Of a DNA stretch of 64,000 nucleotides, positions 24,995-33,495 are shown piece after piece; positions within the stretch are counted from its first letter, which is position 1; every line of letters starts with the position of its first letter. Origin of the DNA: Micromonospora zamorensis (GTDB lineage Bacteria; Actinomycetota; Actinomycetes; Mycobacteriales; Micromonosporaceae); NCBI RefSeq assembly GCF_900090275.1, contig NZ_LT607755.1, forward strand, positions 1,922,001 to 1,986,000, read 5' to 3'. The notes under the pieces are model-generated. The model searched no databases. It saw nothing but the letters and a program-made list of their open reading frames with translations, and had not been told where the DNA came from. Position numbers and translations under genes: made by a program.

Positions 24995-26218
24995 TCAGAA
25001 GTCGCGATTGCCGACCGGGATCTCGATGTTGATCGACTGACCCTCGGACAGGAAGAGTAGGGCCAGCTTGCGCAGGAACTCGTCGAAGAGCCAGTAGCAC
25101 TCCGGCGCGAGGGGGAGTGGGAGCAGGGCCTCCCGGACGGCGATGAACGGCCCCCAGAACGACCGCAACAGCGAGTCCCAGAGCAGGTCCCGGGGAATCT
25201 GGAGCCAGTTGGCGATCTGGTTACCGAGCATGAACCGCGTGAACGAGCCGAGGATGGGCTTGCTCAGTAGGCCGGCGTCGATCTCCTTGCCGAGGCTGAG
25301 CAGGATGTCCGCCAGCGCGATGCCCTCGGGCGTCGGTGCCAGCACCGGGTCGAGGATCTGGTCGGCCTGCGCGTTGGCCTCACTCCACGACGAGGGGATG
25401 TACTCGTCCTTGATGCCCAGCATGTGGGCGGCCACCTGCCACAGGTGGAGGAAGGCCGCCGAATCGCGGGCGGGGATCGGGACGTGCCAGGCGTTCAGCT
25501 TCCGCATGACCGTGGTCGGCAGGCTGTGCCAGGTGACCATCAGGTCCCGCTGACTGATCGGGATGTCCTCGGGGGCCACGTCGGTCCACTCCCGCGACTG
25601 CGGCAGGAGGTGCCGCACGCCGGCGTGCGCCAGCCGGGTCTTGACGGCCGTCACGATCATCGAGCCGTCGGGTTGGTAGGCGTTGGCCGTCCCGATGTCG
25701 TATCCGAGTTTGGCGGTCTTGGAGATGCGGTCCTTCATGTCCGCGCCGCCCTTGGAGTAGTAGACGGCGCGGGCCTCCTTCGGAATGACGGTGCTCATCA
25801 TGCCGCTGGCCAGGCCGTAGAGCACGCCGAGGTAGAGCCCCCGCTTCTCGTTGAACTGCACGGCGGTGGCCAGCTTCCCGTGGTCGACCCACGACGGCAG
25901 CACGCGGGCGCGCTCGATGAACTGGTGCACATCCGCCGGAAGCCCGGCTGGCAGTGGCTGACCGTTCTTGGTCCAGCCCCGTAGCAGTTGGTTGACCATG
26001 GGCACGTCGCCGCGGTCGAGCAGCGAGGCGACCAGTGGGTCGGCTTCCTCATCCCACACCCACCGCGGGTCGACGCCCGCTCCGGCGCCCGCCACTGAGC
26101 CCGAGGGGGACCAGGTCCACAGCGACTGGGCCTGCGCCGGCGCGGCGACACCCAATGCGCCGAGCGCACCCAACGCCCCACCGGCCTTCAACATCTTGCG
26201 TCTGCTGAGTGGATCCAT
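24995..26218 (-). CDS. lcp: Latex-clearing protein (rubber oxygenase), copy 1
   Basis: 407 residues from ATG 26218 with a strong ribosome site (GAGGAGGAG). A Tat signal (SRRKMLKAGG, residues 5-14, cleavage after AQA near 30) targets it outside. Lcp is a b-type heme dioxygenase that cleaves double bonds of poly(cis-1,4-isoprene) to oligo-isoprenoids with aldehyde and ketone ends. Residues reported as important in LcpK30 occur here at the same numbers: Glu148 (PKEAR), Arg164, Lys167 and Thr168 (MKDRISKTAK), and the heme ligand His198 (LAHAGVRHLLPQS). Divergent from the acyl-CoA dehydrogenase gene. Function as a rubber oxygenase is highly likely. Confidence 0.93.
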   Translation of the reverse strand: MDPLSRRKMLKAGGALGALGALGVAAPAQAQSLWTWSPSGSVAGAGAGVDPRWVWDEEADPLVASLLDRGDVPMVNQLLRGWTKNGQPLPAGLPADVHQFIERARVLPSWVDHGKLATAVQFNEKRGLYLGVLYGLASGMMSTVIPKEARAVYYSKGGADMKDRISKTAKLGYDIGTANAYQPDGSMIVTAVKTRLAHAGVRHLLPQSREWTDVAPEDIPISQRDLMVTWHSLPTTVMRKLNAWHVPIPARDSAAFLHLWQVAAHMLGIKDEYIPSSWSEANAQADQILDPVLAPTPEGIALADILLSLGKEIDAGLLSKPILGSFTRFMLGNQIANWLQIPRDLLWDSLLRSFWGPFIAVREALLPLPLAPECYWLFDEFLRKLALLFLSEGQSINIEIPVGNRDF

Positions 26219-26242
26219 GCTTGTCTCCTCCTCGAGCCCCCA

Positions 26243-26279
26243 CTGATACGATGAAACGAATGTTGCGTCCGTGTATCAG
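26243..26279. promoter_or_regulatory. Candidate operator in the lcp divergent promoter
   Basis: CTGATAC (26243-26249) and GTATCAG (26273-26279) form a perfect 7-bp inverted repeat with centres 30 bp (about three helical turns) apart, 25-61 bases upstream of the lcp ATG and 51 bases before the divergent acyl-CoA dehydrogenase start. The placement suits a repressor controlling both. Which of the local TetR or GntR proteins would bind is unknown. Confidence 0.4.
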
Positions 26280-26329
26280 ATGAGAGCACACTGTGTCAGT
26301 GATCACAAGAATGAATGTGATGGTGCTCG

Positions 26330-27628
26330 ATGTCTGAGGCGAGTGAGCCCACGACGCCGGCCCACGCGGATCCACTTCGGACACGGGCTGGTCTGGGACG
26401 CCGCGCGGGCCGATCGGAGGCGCCTGGTGACGGCGTGCAGGACCTGACGGATCGGGTGAGGAAGTTCATCGATCACCAGGTGATCCCCGTCGAACGCGAG
26501 ATCGAGACCGACCCCGAGGTCCGCGCAGGACTTCGCGCGGCCGCCCGCGCCGCCGGCGTCTTCGCCCCGTCGGCACCCAGGGGGTACGGCGGTCTGGGGC
26601 TGTCGATGCTCGAACAGGCCGACGTTCTCGAAGAGTCCGGCCGGAGTCTGCTCGGCCCGCTCGTCATGAACTGCGCGGCGCCCGACGAGGGCAACATGAC
26701 GCTCCTCGAACACGTCGCCACGCCTGCGCAACGCGAGCGGTATCTCCGACCACTGGCCACCGGCGACGTTCGTTCGGCGTTCGCGATGACCGAGCCCGCC
26801 CCCGGTGCCGGATCGGACCCCGCGGCGCTCACCACGACGGCCGTGCGCGACGGTGGCGACTGGTTGATCGATGGCGGTAAGTGGCTCATCACCGGCGCCG
26901 ACGGTGCCTCCTTCTTCATCGTGATGGCACGCACCGGCGCCGACGCCGCGACGATGTTCCTCGTCGACGCCGGCAGTCCCGGTCTGTCGGTCGGTCGGCA
27001 CATTCCGACCATCGATGCCGGCTTCACCGGCGGGCACTGCGAGGTGGTGTTCGAACGCTGCCGGGTGCCGTCGTCCGCCGTGCTGGGCGAGGTCGACCGC
27101 GGCTTCGCGAACGCCCAGGTCCGGCTCGGGCCCGCCCGCCTCACGCACTGCATGCGTTGGCTCGGTGTTGCCCGCCGCGCCCACGAGATCATGCTCGGCT
27201 ATGTCGTCGAGCGTGAGCTGTTCGGTCACCGGCTGGCCGATCTCGGTCTGGCGCAGCACCTCATCGCCGACAACGAGATCGACATCGCGGCGTCCCGGGC
27301 ACTGATCCGTACGACCGCCGCGACGTTGGACAAGCACGGGCGCGCGAACAACGAGACGTCGATCGCCAAGACGTTCGTGTCCGAGGCGGTCGGGCGCATC
27401 GTCGATCGCTCGGTGCAGTTGTGCGGCGGGCAGGGTGTCTCCCATGACCTACCGCTGGCGCGGTTCCTCGCCGAGGTTCGCCCGTTCCGCATCTACGACG
27501 GCCCGTCCGAGGTGCATCGCTGGGCGGTGGCTCGCCGCGCTGTCCGGCGGTACGAGGCCGCCCGACGCGGCGGGCAGGGCAGCGCTGAGTTCGTGACGAG
27601 AGACCCGCAGGGAGGGATCCGAGCATGA
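26330..27628 (+). CDS. Acyl-CoA dehydrogenase (ACAD10/11-like)
   Basis: 432 residues from ATG 26330. The FAD-dependent dehydrogenase domains run from about 45 to 410: FAMTEPAPGAGSDP is the substrate/flavin loop, and the C-terminal FRIYDGPSEVHRWAVARRAV is typical of the ACAD10/11 and bile-acid-type branch rather than of classic short-chain enzymes. It catalyses alpha,beta-desaturation of an acyl-CoA. The first 40 residues are a low-complexity extension. The stop overlaps the start of the SDR gene (ATGA). Being divergent from lcp suggests use on oligo-isoprenoid acyl-CoAs. Confidence 0.87.
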   Translation: MSEASEPTTPAHADPLRTRAGLGRRAGRSEAPGDGVQDLTDRVRKFIDHQVIPVEREIETDPEVRAGLRAAARAAGVFAPSAPRGYGGLGLSMLEQADVLEESGRSLLGPLVMNCAAPDEGNMTLLEHVATPAQRERYLRPLATGDVRSAFAMTEPAPGAGSDPAALTTTAVRDGGDWLIDGGKWLITGADGASFFIVMARTGADAATMFLVDAGSPGLSVGRHIPTIDAGFTGGHCEVVFERCRVPSSAVLGEVDRGFANAQVRLGPARLTHCMRWLGVARRAHEIMLGYVVERELFGHRLADLGLAQHLIADNEIDIAASRALIRTTAATLDKHGRANNETSIAKTFVSEAVGRIVDRSVQLCGGQGVSHDLPLARFLAEVRPFRIYDGPSEVHRWAVARRAVRRYEAARRGGQGSAEFVTRDPQGGIRA

Positions 27629-28392
27629 CCACGGTCAAGGGACAACTTCAGGGCAAGGTCGCCTGGGTGACGGGCGCCGGCCAGGGTGTCGGAGCGGCGA
27701 TCGCCGAAGGGCTGGCCGAGGCCGGCGCGTCAGTGATCCTCCAGTCGCGCCGGAGGGACGCGTTGCTGGCGGTGCGGGACAAGATCGTCGCCAATGGTGG
27801 CACGGCGGACATCGTGGCCGGCGACGTCACCGACGAGTCCATCGCTGATGCCGTCGTGACGTTGGCCCGGCAGCGATGGGGTCGTCTCGACGTCCTGGTG
27901 AACAACGCCGGGATCAGTCCGGCGCTGCACCGCAGCGAGCACCTGAGCGTCGCGGACTGGCAGCTGGTGATCGACACCAACCTGTCCGGGGTGTTCATCT
28001 GCGCCCGCGCCGCCGGCGCGGTCATGATCGAGCAAGGCGCGGGCAGCATCATCAACATGTCCTCGGTGCACGGTCAGGTCGGCCTTCCGAGACTTGCCGC
28101 CTACAGCGCCAGCAAGGGCGGAGTCGAGCAACTCACCCGGACGCTGGCGCTGGAGTGGGCGCCCGCCGGTGTCCGCGTGAACGCCGTGGCGCCCGGTTAC
28201 CTGGAGACGCCGATGACGGAGGGGCTACGCAGCCACGAGCAGTGGTCGAAGCGGCTGCGCGAGCGCATTCCGATGGGTCGGTTCGGCCAGCCGCGTGAGG
28301 TTGTCGGCGCTGTCGCGTTCCTGGCCTCGGACGCTGCCAGCTATGTCACAGGCAGCGTCCTGCACGTCGATGGTGGGTGGACCGCCCAGTGA
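27625..28392 (+). CDS. Short-chain dehydrogenase/reductase
   Basis: 255 residues. The NAD(P) motif TGAGQGVG (16-23), NNAG (93-96), and the catalytic Ser146/147, Tyr160 and Lys164 (YSASKG) are all present, with the C-terminal SYVTGSVLHVDGG. The enzyme is a classical FabG-like SDR, possibly a 3-hydroxyacyl-CoA or alcohol dehydrogenase for isoprenoid intermediates. Coupled to the acyl-CoA dehydrogenase by a four-base overlap. Confidence 0.9.
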   Translation: MTTVKGQLQGKVAWVTGAGQGVGAAIAEGLAEAGASVILQSRRRDALLAVRDKIVANGGTADIVAGDVTDESIADAVVTLARQRWGRLDVLVNNAGISPALHRSEHLSVADWQLVIDTNLSGVFICARAAGAVMIEQGAGSIINMSSVHGQVGLPRLAAYSASKGGVEQLTRTLALEWAPAGVRVNAVAPGYLETPMTEGLRSHEQWSKRLRERIPMGRFGQPREVVGAVAFLASDAASYVTGSVLHVDGGWTAQ

Positions 28393-28616
28393 CGAGCGGC
28401 GAACCCGCACGGCCCGGCTGGTTAGCCTGCGTTCGTCTACCGGTGCCGCCCGCTCCCTGAGTCGAGCGCATAACACCGATCGCTCCTTCCCAGAAAGTTA
28501 GCCGTCGTTTACAGTGCTGGGACGGGCCGCGGCGCCCTCGACGGCACCACGATGAGGGGTGCGCCGACCTCAACTCACACCACCAACAGGCCCGGTTACG
28601 GTTGAAGGAGTACCTC

Positions 28617-30485
28617 ATGGATCCTGCCGACACCCTTGCCGACCGATGCGCCAAGACGGCCGCAAACCTCACCGTCCCCGCCCTCCTGCACCGCAACGCC
28701 ACCGAGTTCGCCAACCTGCCGGCGCTGACAACGCTCGACCGCGACGACACCCGCACGTGGGCCGAGCTGCGCGATGAGGTCGCTGAGCTGTCCGGTGGCC
28801 TGGCCGAGATCGGTCTGGAGCCGGGCGGCCAGATGCTGATCATGATGTCGAGCAGGCCGGAGCACTGGCTGGTCGACCTCGCCGCCGTCCACCTGGGCGC
28901 GGTGCCCTCCACGATCTATCCGACGCTGAGCACCGACCAGATGCGACACCTGGCGCTACACAGCAGGGCCCAGGTGCTCGTGCTGGAAGGTGCCGCCGAG
29001 CTGGACCGCTGGCGTTCGGTCCTACCGGACCTGCCCAACCTGCGCCGGGTCGTGCTGGTCGACGAGCCCGGACTGGGCGACACGACCTCGGACGCCGTGC
29101 CGCTGTCACACGTACGCTCCGTCGGCCAGGCCGCGCACCAGGCCGACCCGGCCGCCTTCGATCGGCGCTGGCGCGCGATCCGACCCGAGCAGCCGGTGAC
29201 GTTGCTGTACACGTCGGGGACGACAGGTGACCCGAAGGGCGTCGTACTCAGCCACCACAACGTGATCTATCAGGCCGTGGCCCTGGAGGCCAACGTATCG
29301 GTCCCCGACCACTCCCCGTCGGTGGCCTACCTGCCGCTGGCCCACATCGCAGAGCGGTTCCTCGGAATCTACAACCCCATCTACCGCGCCGGTCACGTGA
29401 CCATCTGCCCCGACCCCACCCAGCTCATCAAGGCCCTGCGCACCGTCGGTCCGCCATCGTTCTTCGGCGTTCCGCGAATCTGGGAGAAGATGGCCGCCGG
29501 TGTCCAGGCCCATCTGGCCACCGCGGAGCCGGCGGTGCAGGCCGCCTTCAGCGCCGCGAGCGCCGTCGCCCTTCAGGCGTACGAGCTGCGCGCGGCGGGC
29601 CAGGCCGTGCCCGACGAGTTGGCTGCCCGGTTGGCGCAGGCTGAAGCCACCGTCCTGCGACCGTTGCAGTCCACACTGGGCCTGCAGAACATGCTCTGGG
29701 CCGGCAGTGGTGCCGCCCCGATTCCGGTCGACGTCCTGCGGTTCCTGGCCGGGCTCGGCGTCGACGTGCTGGAGGTGTGGGGCATGACCGAGACCACCGG
29801 CACCGCCACCATCAACCTCCCGGAGGGTTTCCGCACCGGTACCGTCGGCCGGCCCCACCTCGGCATGCAGGTGCGCCTTGCCGACGACGGTGAGGTGCTC
29901 GTACGCGGGCCGCTGGTCTGCTCCGGGTACCTGCGCGGCGACGGCAGCGTCGAGCCGATCGTCGACGCGGACGGCTGGCTGGCCACCGGCGACGTCGGCA
30001 CGATCGACGACGACGGCTACCTCACCATCACCGACCGCAAGAAGGAACTCATCATCACCTCGAGCGGCAAGAACATCTCGCCTGCGCACATCGAGGGGCT
30101 GCTTCGGGCACATCCGCTCATCGGTCAGGCGGTCGCGATCGGCGATCGGCGGCCGTACGTCACGGCGTTGATCGTGCTGGATGACGAGGTCGCGCCCCAG
30201 TGGGCGCGGTCGCGTGGCATCAGCGACGCGCAGCTGCCCGGCCTGGCCTCGGACCCGCTGCTGCTCGCCGAGATCCAGGCCGCCGTCGACGCCGCCAACG
30301 CCCGGCTCGCCCGACCCGAGCAGGTCAAGACCTTCGAGGTGTTGCCGTCGAGCTGGACGCCGGCATCGGGGGAGCTGACCCCGACCCTGAAGCTGCGCCG
30401 CCGTGTCATCGTCGACCGGTACGGCGAGAGCATCGACGCCCTCTACCGGGCGACGGACCCGGCTGTCGAGTCCGTCACCGGATAG
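28617..30485 (+). CDS. Long-chain acyl-CoA ligase (AMP-forming)
   Basis: 622 residues from ATG 28617, with GAAGGAG eight bases upstream. ANL-superfamily motifs: the P-loop LLYTSGTTGDPKGVVLSHHN (about 200-219), AYLPLAHIAER, EVWGMTETTG, and the hinge GYLTITDRKKELIITSSGKN. Length suits FadD15-type ligases, which activate long or bulky acids. In this island it would activate oligo-isoprenoic acids made from Lcp products for beta-oxidation. A 224-base gap upstream probably contains its own promoter. Confidence 0.9.
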   Translation: MDPADTLADRCAKTAANLTVPALLHRNATEFANLPALTTLDRDDTRTWAELRDEVAELSGGLAEIGLEPGGQMLIMMSSRPEHWLVDLAAVHLGAVPSTIYPTLSTDQMRHLALHSRAQVLVLEGAAELDRWRSVLPDLPNLRRVVLVDEPGLGDTTSDAVPLSHVRSVGQAAHQADPAAFDRRWRAIRPEQPVTLLYTSGTTGDPKGVVLSHHNVIYQAVALEANVSVPDHSPSVAYLPLAHIAERFLGIYNPIYRAGHVTICPDPTQLIKALRTVGPPSFFGVPRIWEKMAAGVQAHLATAEPAVQAAFSAASAVALQAYELRAAGQAVPDELAARLAQAEATVLRPLQSTLGLQNMLWAGSGAAPIPVDVLRFLAGLGVDVLEVWGMTETTGTATINLPEGFRTGTVGRPHLGMQVRLADDGEVLVRGPLVCSGYLRGDGSVEPIVDADGWLATGDVGTIDDDGYLTITDRKKELIITSSGKNISPAHIEGLLRAHPLIGQAVAIGDRRPYVTALIVLDDEVAPQWARSRGISDAQLPGLASDPLLLAEIQAAVDAANARLARPEQVKTFEVLPSSWTPASGELTPTLKLRRRVIVDRYGESIDALYRATDPAVESVTG

Positions 30486-30568
30486 GGGCCTGAGCGTCGA
30501 CTCGGGCCACTGGTCGACCACGCCGCCCCCGGCCGCCTCCACAACCCGTCCGTGCCGGAGTCGAAGGG

Positions 30569-31507
30569 TCAGCGATCACCCAACGGCTCCGGCCCGGCGG
30601 CCGGCGGCGGTTCCGGGCTGGCCAGCCACGTCGGGTCGAGGTCGGGTGGCGGTGGCGGCGAGCCCAGATCGGCGGGCTGGTACCCGTGGGGGTAGCCGGG
30701 GTAGGTGCGGTTGCGCGGCGCCTGGGTCAACCTGCTCGTGGTACGCGGCGGCAGCAGCCGCACCACCGCGGCCCGGGTCCGCAACCCACCCGTGACCGCC
30801 ACGGACAGCCAGCGCGGCGCGGCCGGGAACGCGAACGCGTCACGTAGCTCGGCGGGCAGCAACGCGAGTACGCCGAGCCGCGCCGCACGACGCAAGGGCG
30901 CCGGGTACCACGAGCCGAACAGGTCCAGGGTGTAGGCGCCGATCCGCTGGTTGGTCGGGGCGTAGCGGAAGGTGGTGCGCTCATACTCGCGCTTGAAATC
31001 CCAGAACGCGTCGAAGTCGTCCGGCACGTCGCGGATACCCATTCGCGCACCGACGGCCCGGTAGTAGTGGAACGCGGCCAGCCGCTCGTGCTCGTGGGGC
31101 CGACGCCAGCCGAACCGGTCCAGCCAGTCGATCGGCTCGTACACGAAGGTGGACAACACATAGCGCATGTCGTCGTTGGAGATCGCGTACCGCTGGTGCG
31201 CCCGGTTGATGACCCTCAGCGCCTGCCGGCCGCGCGGCGAGTCATAGCCGTGCTCCGCCATCTCGGCCATCAGCAACGCGGTGTCGTCGTACCGCTGCTG
31301 CGCCCGCAGCCGGAACTCGCCTGTCGCGTCGAGCAGCGCGGAGATGCTGGGCACGCAGTACGTCCGCAGCAGCGCGAGCTCCAGGGCCCGCTGGTAGTCG
31401 AAGGGAAACTCGAAACCGATCGAGATCCGGTATATCTCGTGGTGGTCGCGAACCGGATCGAGTTCCTCGATACGACGCAACCAGCGGTGCCGACCGCCAT
31501 CAGCCAT
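30569..31507 (-). CDS. DUF2236/MpaB-type oxygenase, no signal peptide
   Basis: 312 residues from ATG 31507, with GGGGAGG eight bases upstream. It belongs to the Lcp/MpaB (DUF2236) superfamily: INRAHQRYAISNDDMRYVLSTFVYEP is the region where the family places its conserved helices around heme, and WYPAPLRRAARLGVLALLP is the typical late segment. It has no Tat or Sec signal, unlike both Lcp copies, so it probably works in the cytoplasm. The C-terminal 50 residues are Pro-rich. It may cleave shorter, imported isoprenoid oligomers, but its substrate is unknown. Confidence 0.75.
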   Translation of the reverse strand: MADGGRHRWLRRIEELDPVRDHHEIYRISIGFEFPFDYQRALELALLRTYCVPSISALLDATGEFRLRAQQRYDDTALLMAEMAEHGYDSPRGRQALRVINRAHQRYAISNDDMRYVLSTFVYEPIDWLDRFGWRRPHEHERLAAFHYYRAVGARMGIRDVPDDFDAFWDFKREYERTTFRYAPTNQRIGAYTLDLFGSWYPAPLRRAARLGVLALLPAELRDAFAFPAAPRWLSVAVTGGLRTRAAVVRLLPPRTTSRLTQAPRNRTYPGYPHGYQPADLGSPPPPPDLDPTWLASPEPPPAAGPEPLGDR

Positions 31508-31728
31508 CGCGATCACCTCCCCAGCAGGTTCGGCGACGGCGCGGCGCGTTGTCAAGGCCGGGTGCGGCGCCGCCGGGAGTCGCGCGACGTGGAGCAGCGG
31601 CGGCGCAATTCCGGATCCTTGTCCGTGCGGTTCTCCGCGACTTCGCGGCATCCCGACAATCACTGTCCATTCTGTCAGCGCAGTCGGGTGTCGCTACCCA
31701 CCCCGGCGTACGGCGAGAGGAAGCCATC

Positions 31729-32199
31729 ATGAACGCGAGCCTGGCCCTAGCCCGCTTCTCCGAGCTGCGCCGAGCGGGTGGCCGGGTCTCCGCAGCCGAG
31801 CTCGACGAGATCTGGGCCGAATTGGACACGGTTCGCCCCGAAGAGATCCTCGGCGAGTGGAAGGGCAGCGCGTTCGACACGGGGCACCCCCTCAACGGGC
31901 AGCTGGACAACGTGCGGTGGTATGGCAAGGCCTTCGTCACCCTCACCGACGTCAAGCCGCTGATCTGCCGGAACGACGAGGGCGAGCTGTACTCCAACAC
32001 CGTGCTCGGCAAGGGCGAGGCCAGCCTGTGGGCAGTCGAGTTCCGCGGCGAGTCGACCGCGACGATGGTCTACGACGGGCAGCCGGTCTTCGATCACTTC
32101 AAGCGAGCCGACGAGAACACGCTCATGGGAATCATGAACGGCAAGTACGTCCCCGCCGACGGTCCCTTCTTCTACTTCGTACTCGAGCGCGTGGCCTGA
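31729..32199 (+). CDS. DUF4334/GXWXG-domain protein
   Basis: 156 residues from ATG 31729, preceded by GAGAGG. ILGEWKGSAFDTGHPLNG is a GXWXG motif, and the second half (GEASLWAVEFRGESTATMVYD, then VFDHFKRADENTLMGIMNG) is DUF4334. Proteins of this pair occur in actinobacterial catabolic clusters for steroids and terpenes; the biochemical role is not established. 25 bases upstream of the alcohol dehydrogenase gene, same strand. Confidence 0.8.
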   Translation: MNASLALARFSELRRAGGRVSAAELDEIWAELDTVRPEEILGEWKGSAFDTGHPLNGQLDNVRWYGKAFVTLTDVKPLICRNDEGELYSNTVLGKGEASLWAVEFRGESTATMVYDGQPVFDHFKRADENTLMGIMNGKYVPADGPFFYFVLERVA

Positions 32200-32224
32200 G
32201 GCCGACCGTGCGAAGGAGTTCCCC

Positions 32225-33316
32225 ATGCGAATCCGAGCTGCCGTCACCGACACCCAGAGCGGACCGTTCGTCGTCCAGGCCGTGGATCTCGAGGCTCCAC
32301 GGCCGCACGAGGTGCTGGTCAGAATCGCCGCCGCCGGTGTGTGCCACACCGACCTCAGCATGCAGGCGATCTGGCCCCCGCGGCTGACTCCCATGGTCTT
32401 CGGCCACGAGGGGGCCGGCGTGGTCGAGGCAGTCGGCGCGGAGGTGACCACTCTCGCGCCGGGCGACCGCGTCTGCCTGACCTTCAGCAGTTGCGGTGCG
32501 TGTGAGCAGTGCGTGGCTGGCCACCCGGCCTACTGCCGCCGCCAGGAGGCCCTGAACACCTCCGGCGGCCGGGGCGACGGCACCACCCCACTGTCCTGCG
32601 ACGGCACCCCCGTACACGGCGGGTTCTTCGGCCAGTCGAGCTTCGCCACGTTCGCGCTCGCCCACGAGCGCAACGCCATCCGGGTCCCCGCCGACCTGCC
32701 GGCCGTCGTTGCCGCGCCGCTGGGATGCGGTGCGCAGACGGGGGCGGGTACGGTGCTCAACCGCCTGCGCCCCGAGCCGGGAAGCTCCCTGGTCGTCATC
32801 GGCGCCGGCGGGGTCGGACTCACCGCGCTCATGGCCGCGATCGTTCGCGGCTGCGACCCTGTCATCGTCATCGAGCCGGTCGCCTCGCGACGCGCCCTGG
32901 CCACTGAGCTCGGCGCCAAGGCAGCCCTGGACCCGACGGCGGCCGGCCTCGTCGGCACCGTGCATGACCTCACCAGCGGCGGCGCACACCACATCGTGGA
33001 CACCACCAGCCGGCCGGAGATGCTTCAGCGGGCCGTCGCCATCCTGCGTCCCCGGGGCGACCTCGCCCTCGTCGGTGTCGGCACCACAGTCGCCTTCAAC
33101 GTCATGAGCCTGCTCGCCAAGGGAATCCGGGTCCACGGCGTGCTCGAGGGCGACGCGAACCCGGCGCGCTTCATCCCCGAACTGGTCGATCTCCACCAGC
33201 GTGGCCTCTTTCCGCTGGACCGGCTCATCGTCACCTTTCCCTTCGAGAACATCGGTGCCGCCGTGGACGGCATGCGCGACGGCTCCGCGATCAAGCCCGT
33301 CCTCACCTTCGACTGA
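32225..33316 (+). CDS. Zinc-dependent medium-chain alcohol dehydrogenase
   Basis: 363 residues. Catalytic zinc ligands are Cys40, His61 (FGHEGAG) and Cys168 (LGCGAQTG); structural zinc is held by Cys90, Cys93, Cys96 and Cys104. The nucleotide fold is VVIGAGGVGL with an acidic residue after strand 2 (IVIEP), indicating NAD. Closest in style to aryl- and prenyl-alcohol (geraniol-type) dehydrogenases. It probably interconverts alcohol and aldehyde ends of isoprenoid fragments. Confidence 0.9.
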   Translation: MRIRAAVTDTQSGPFVVQAVDLEAPRPHEVLVRIAAAGVCHTDLSMQAIWPPRLTPMVFGHEGAGVVEAVGAEVTTLAPGDRVCLTFSSCGACEQCVAGHPAYCRRQEALNTSGGRGDGTTPLSCDGTPVHGGFFGQSSFATFALAHERNAIRVPADLPAVVAAPLGCGAQTGAGTVLNRLRPEPGSSLVVIGAGGVGLTALMAAIVRGCDPVIVIEPVASRRALATELGAKAALDPTAAGLVGTVHDLTSGGAHHIVDTTSRPEMLQRAVAILRPRGDLALVGVGTTVAFNVMSLLAKGIRVHGVLEGDANPARFIPELVDLHQRGLFPLDRLIVTFPFENIGAAVDGMRDGSAIKPVLTFD

Positions 33317-33430
33317 GCCGCGTCGCATCGCCGAGATGGCGGCGGTGCCCTTGTCGTACCTGCCCCTTGCAGGCGGAGTCAAGCTCCTCTATGTTAATAG
33401 AAAATCACAGGCCTGGATGACTTGAAACGC

Positions 33431-33451
33431 GCTTGTAGTGCCCCAACAAGC
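33431..33451. promoter_or_regulatory. Inverted repeat upstream of lcp copy 2
   Basis: GCTTGT (33431-33436) and ACAAGC (33446-33451) form a perfect 6-bp dyad with a 9-base spacer, 45 bases before the lcp2 ATG. An AT-rich patch at 33391-33410 containing TATGTTAATAG lies just upstream and could include a -10 region. The dyad could be an operator or a leader hairpin. Confidence 0.35.
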
Positions 33452-33495
33452 TGGCGTTCAGGGCGATGTCCGGCTGGCCCGGGAAGTGGTGGCTA

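Noticed and set aside
28602..28616. TTG at 28602 as start of the acyl-CoA ligase.
   Set aside because: The GAAGGAG ribosome site lies between this TTG and ATG 28617, so ATG 28617 is the start.
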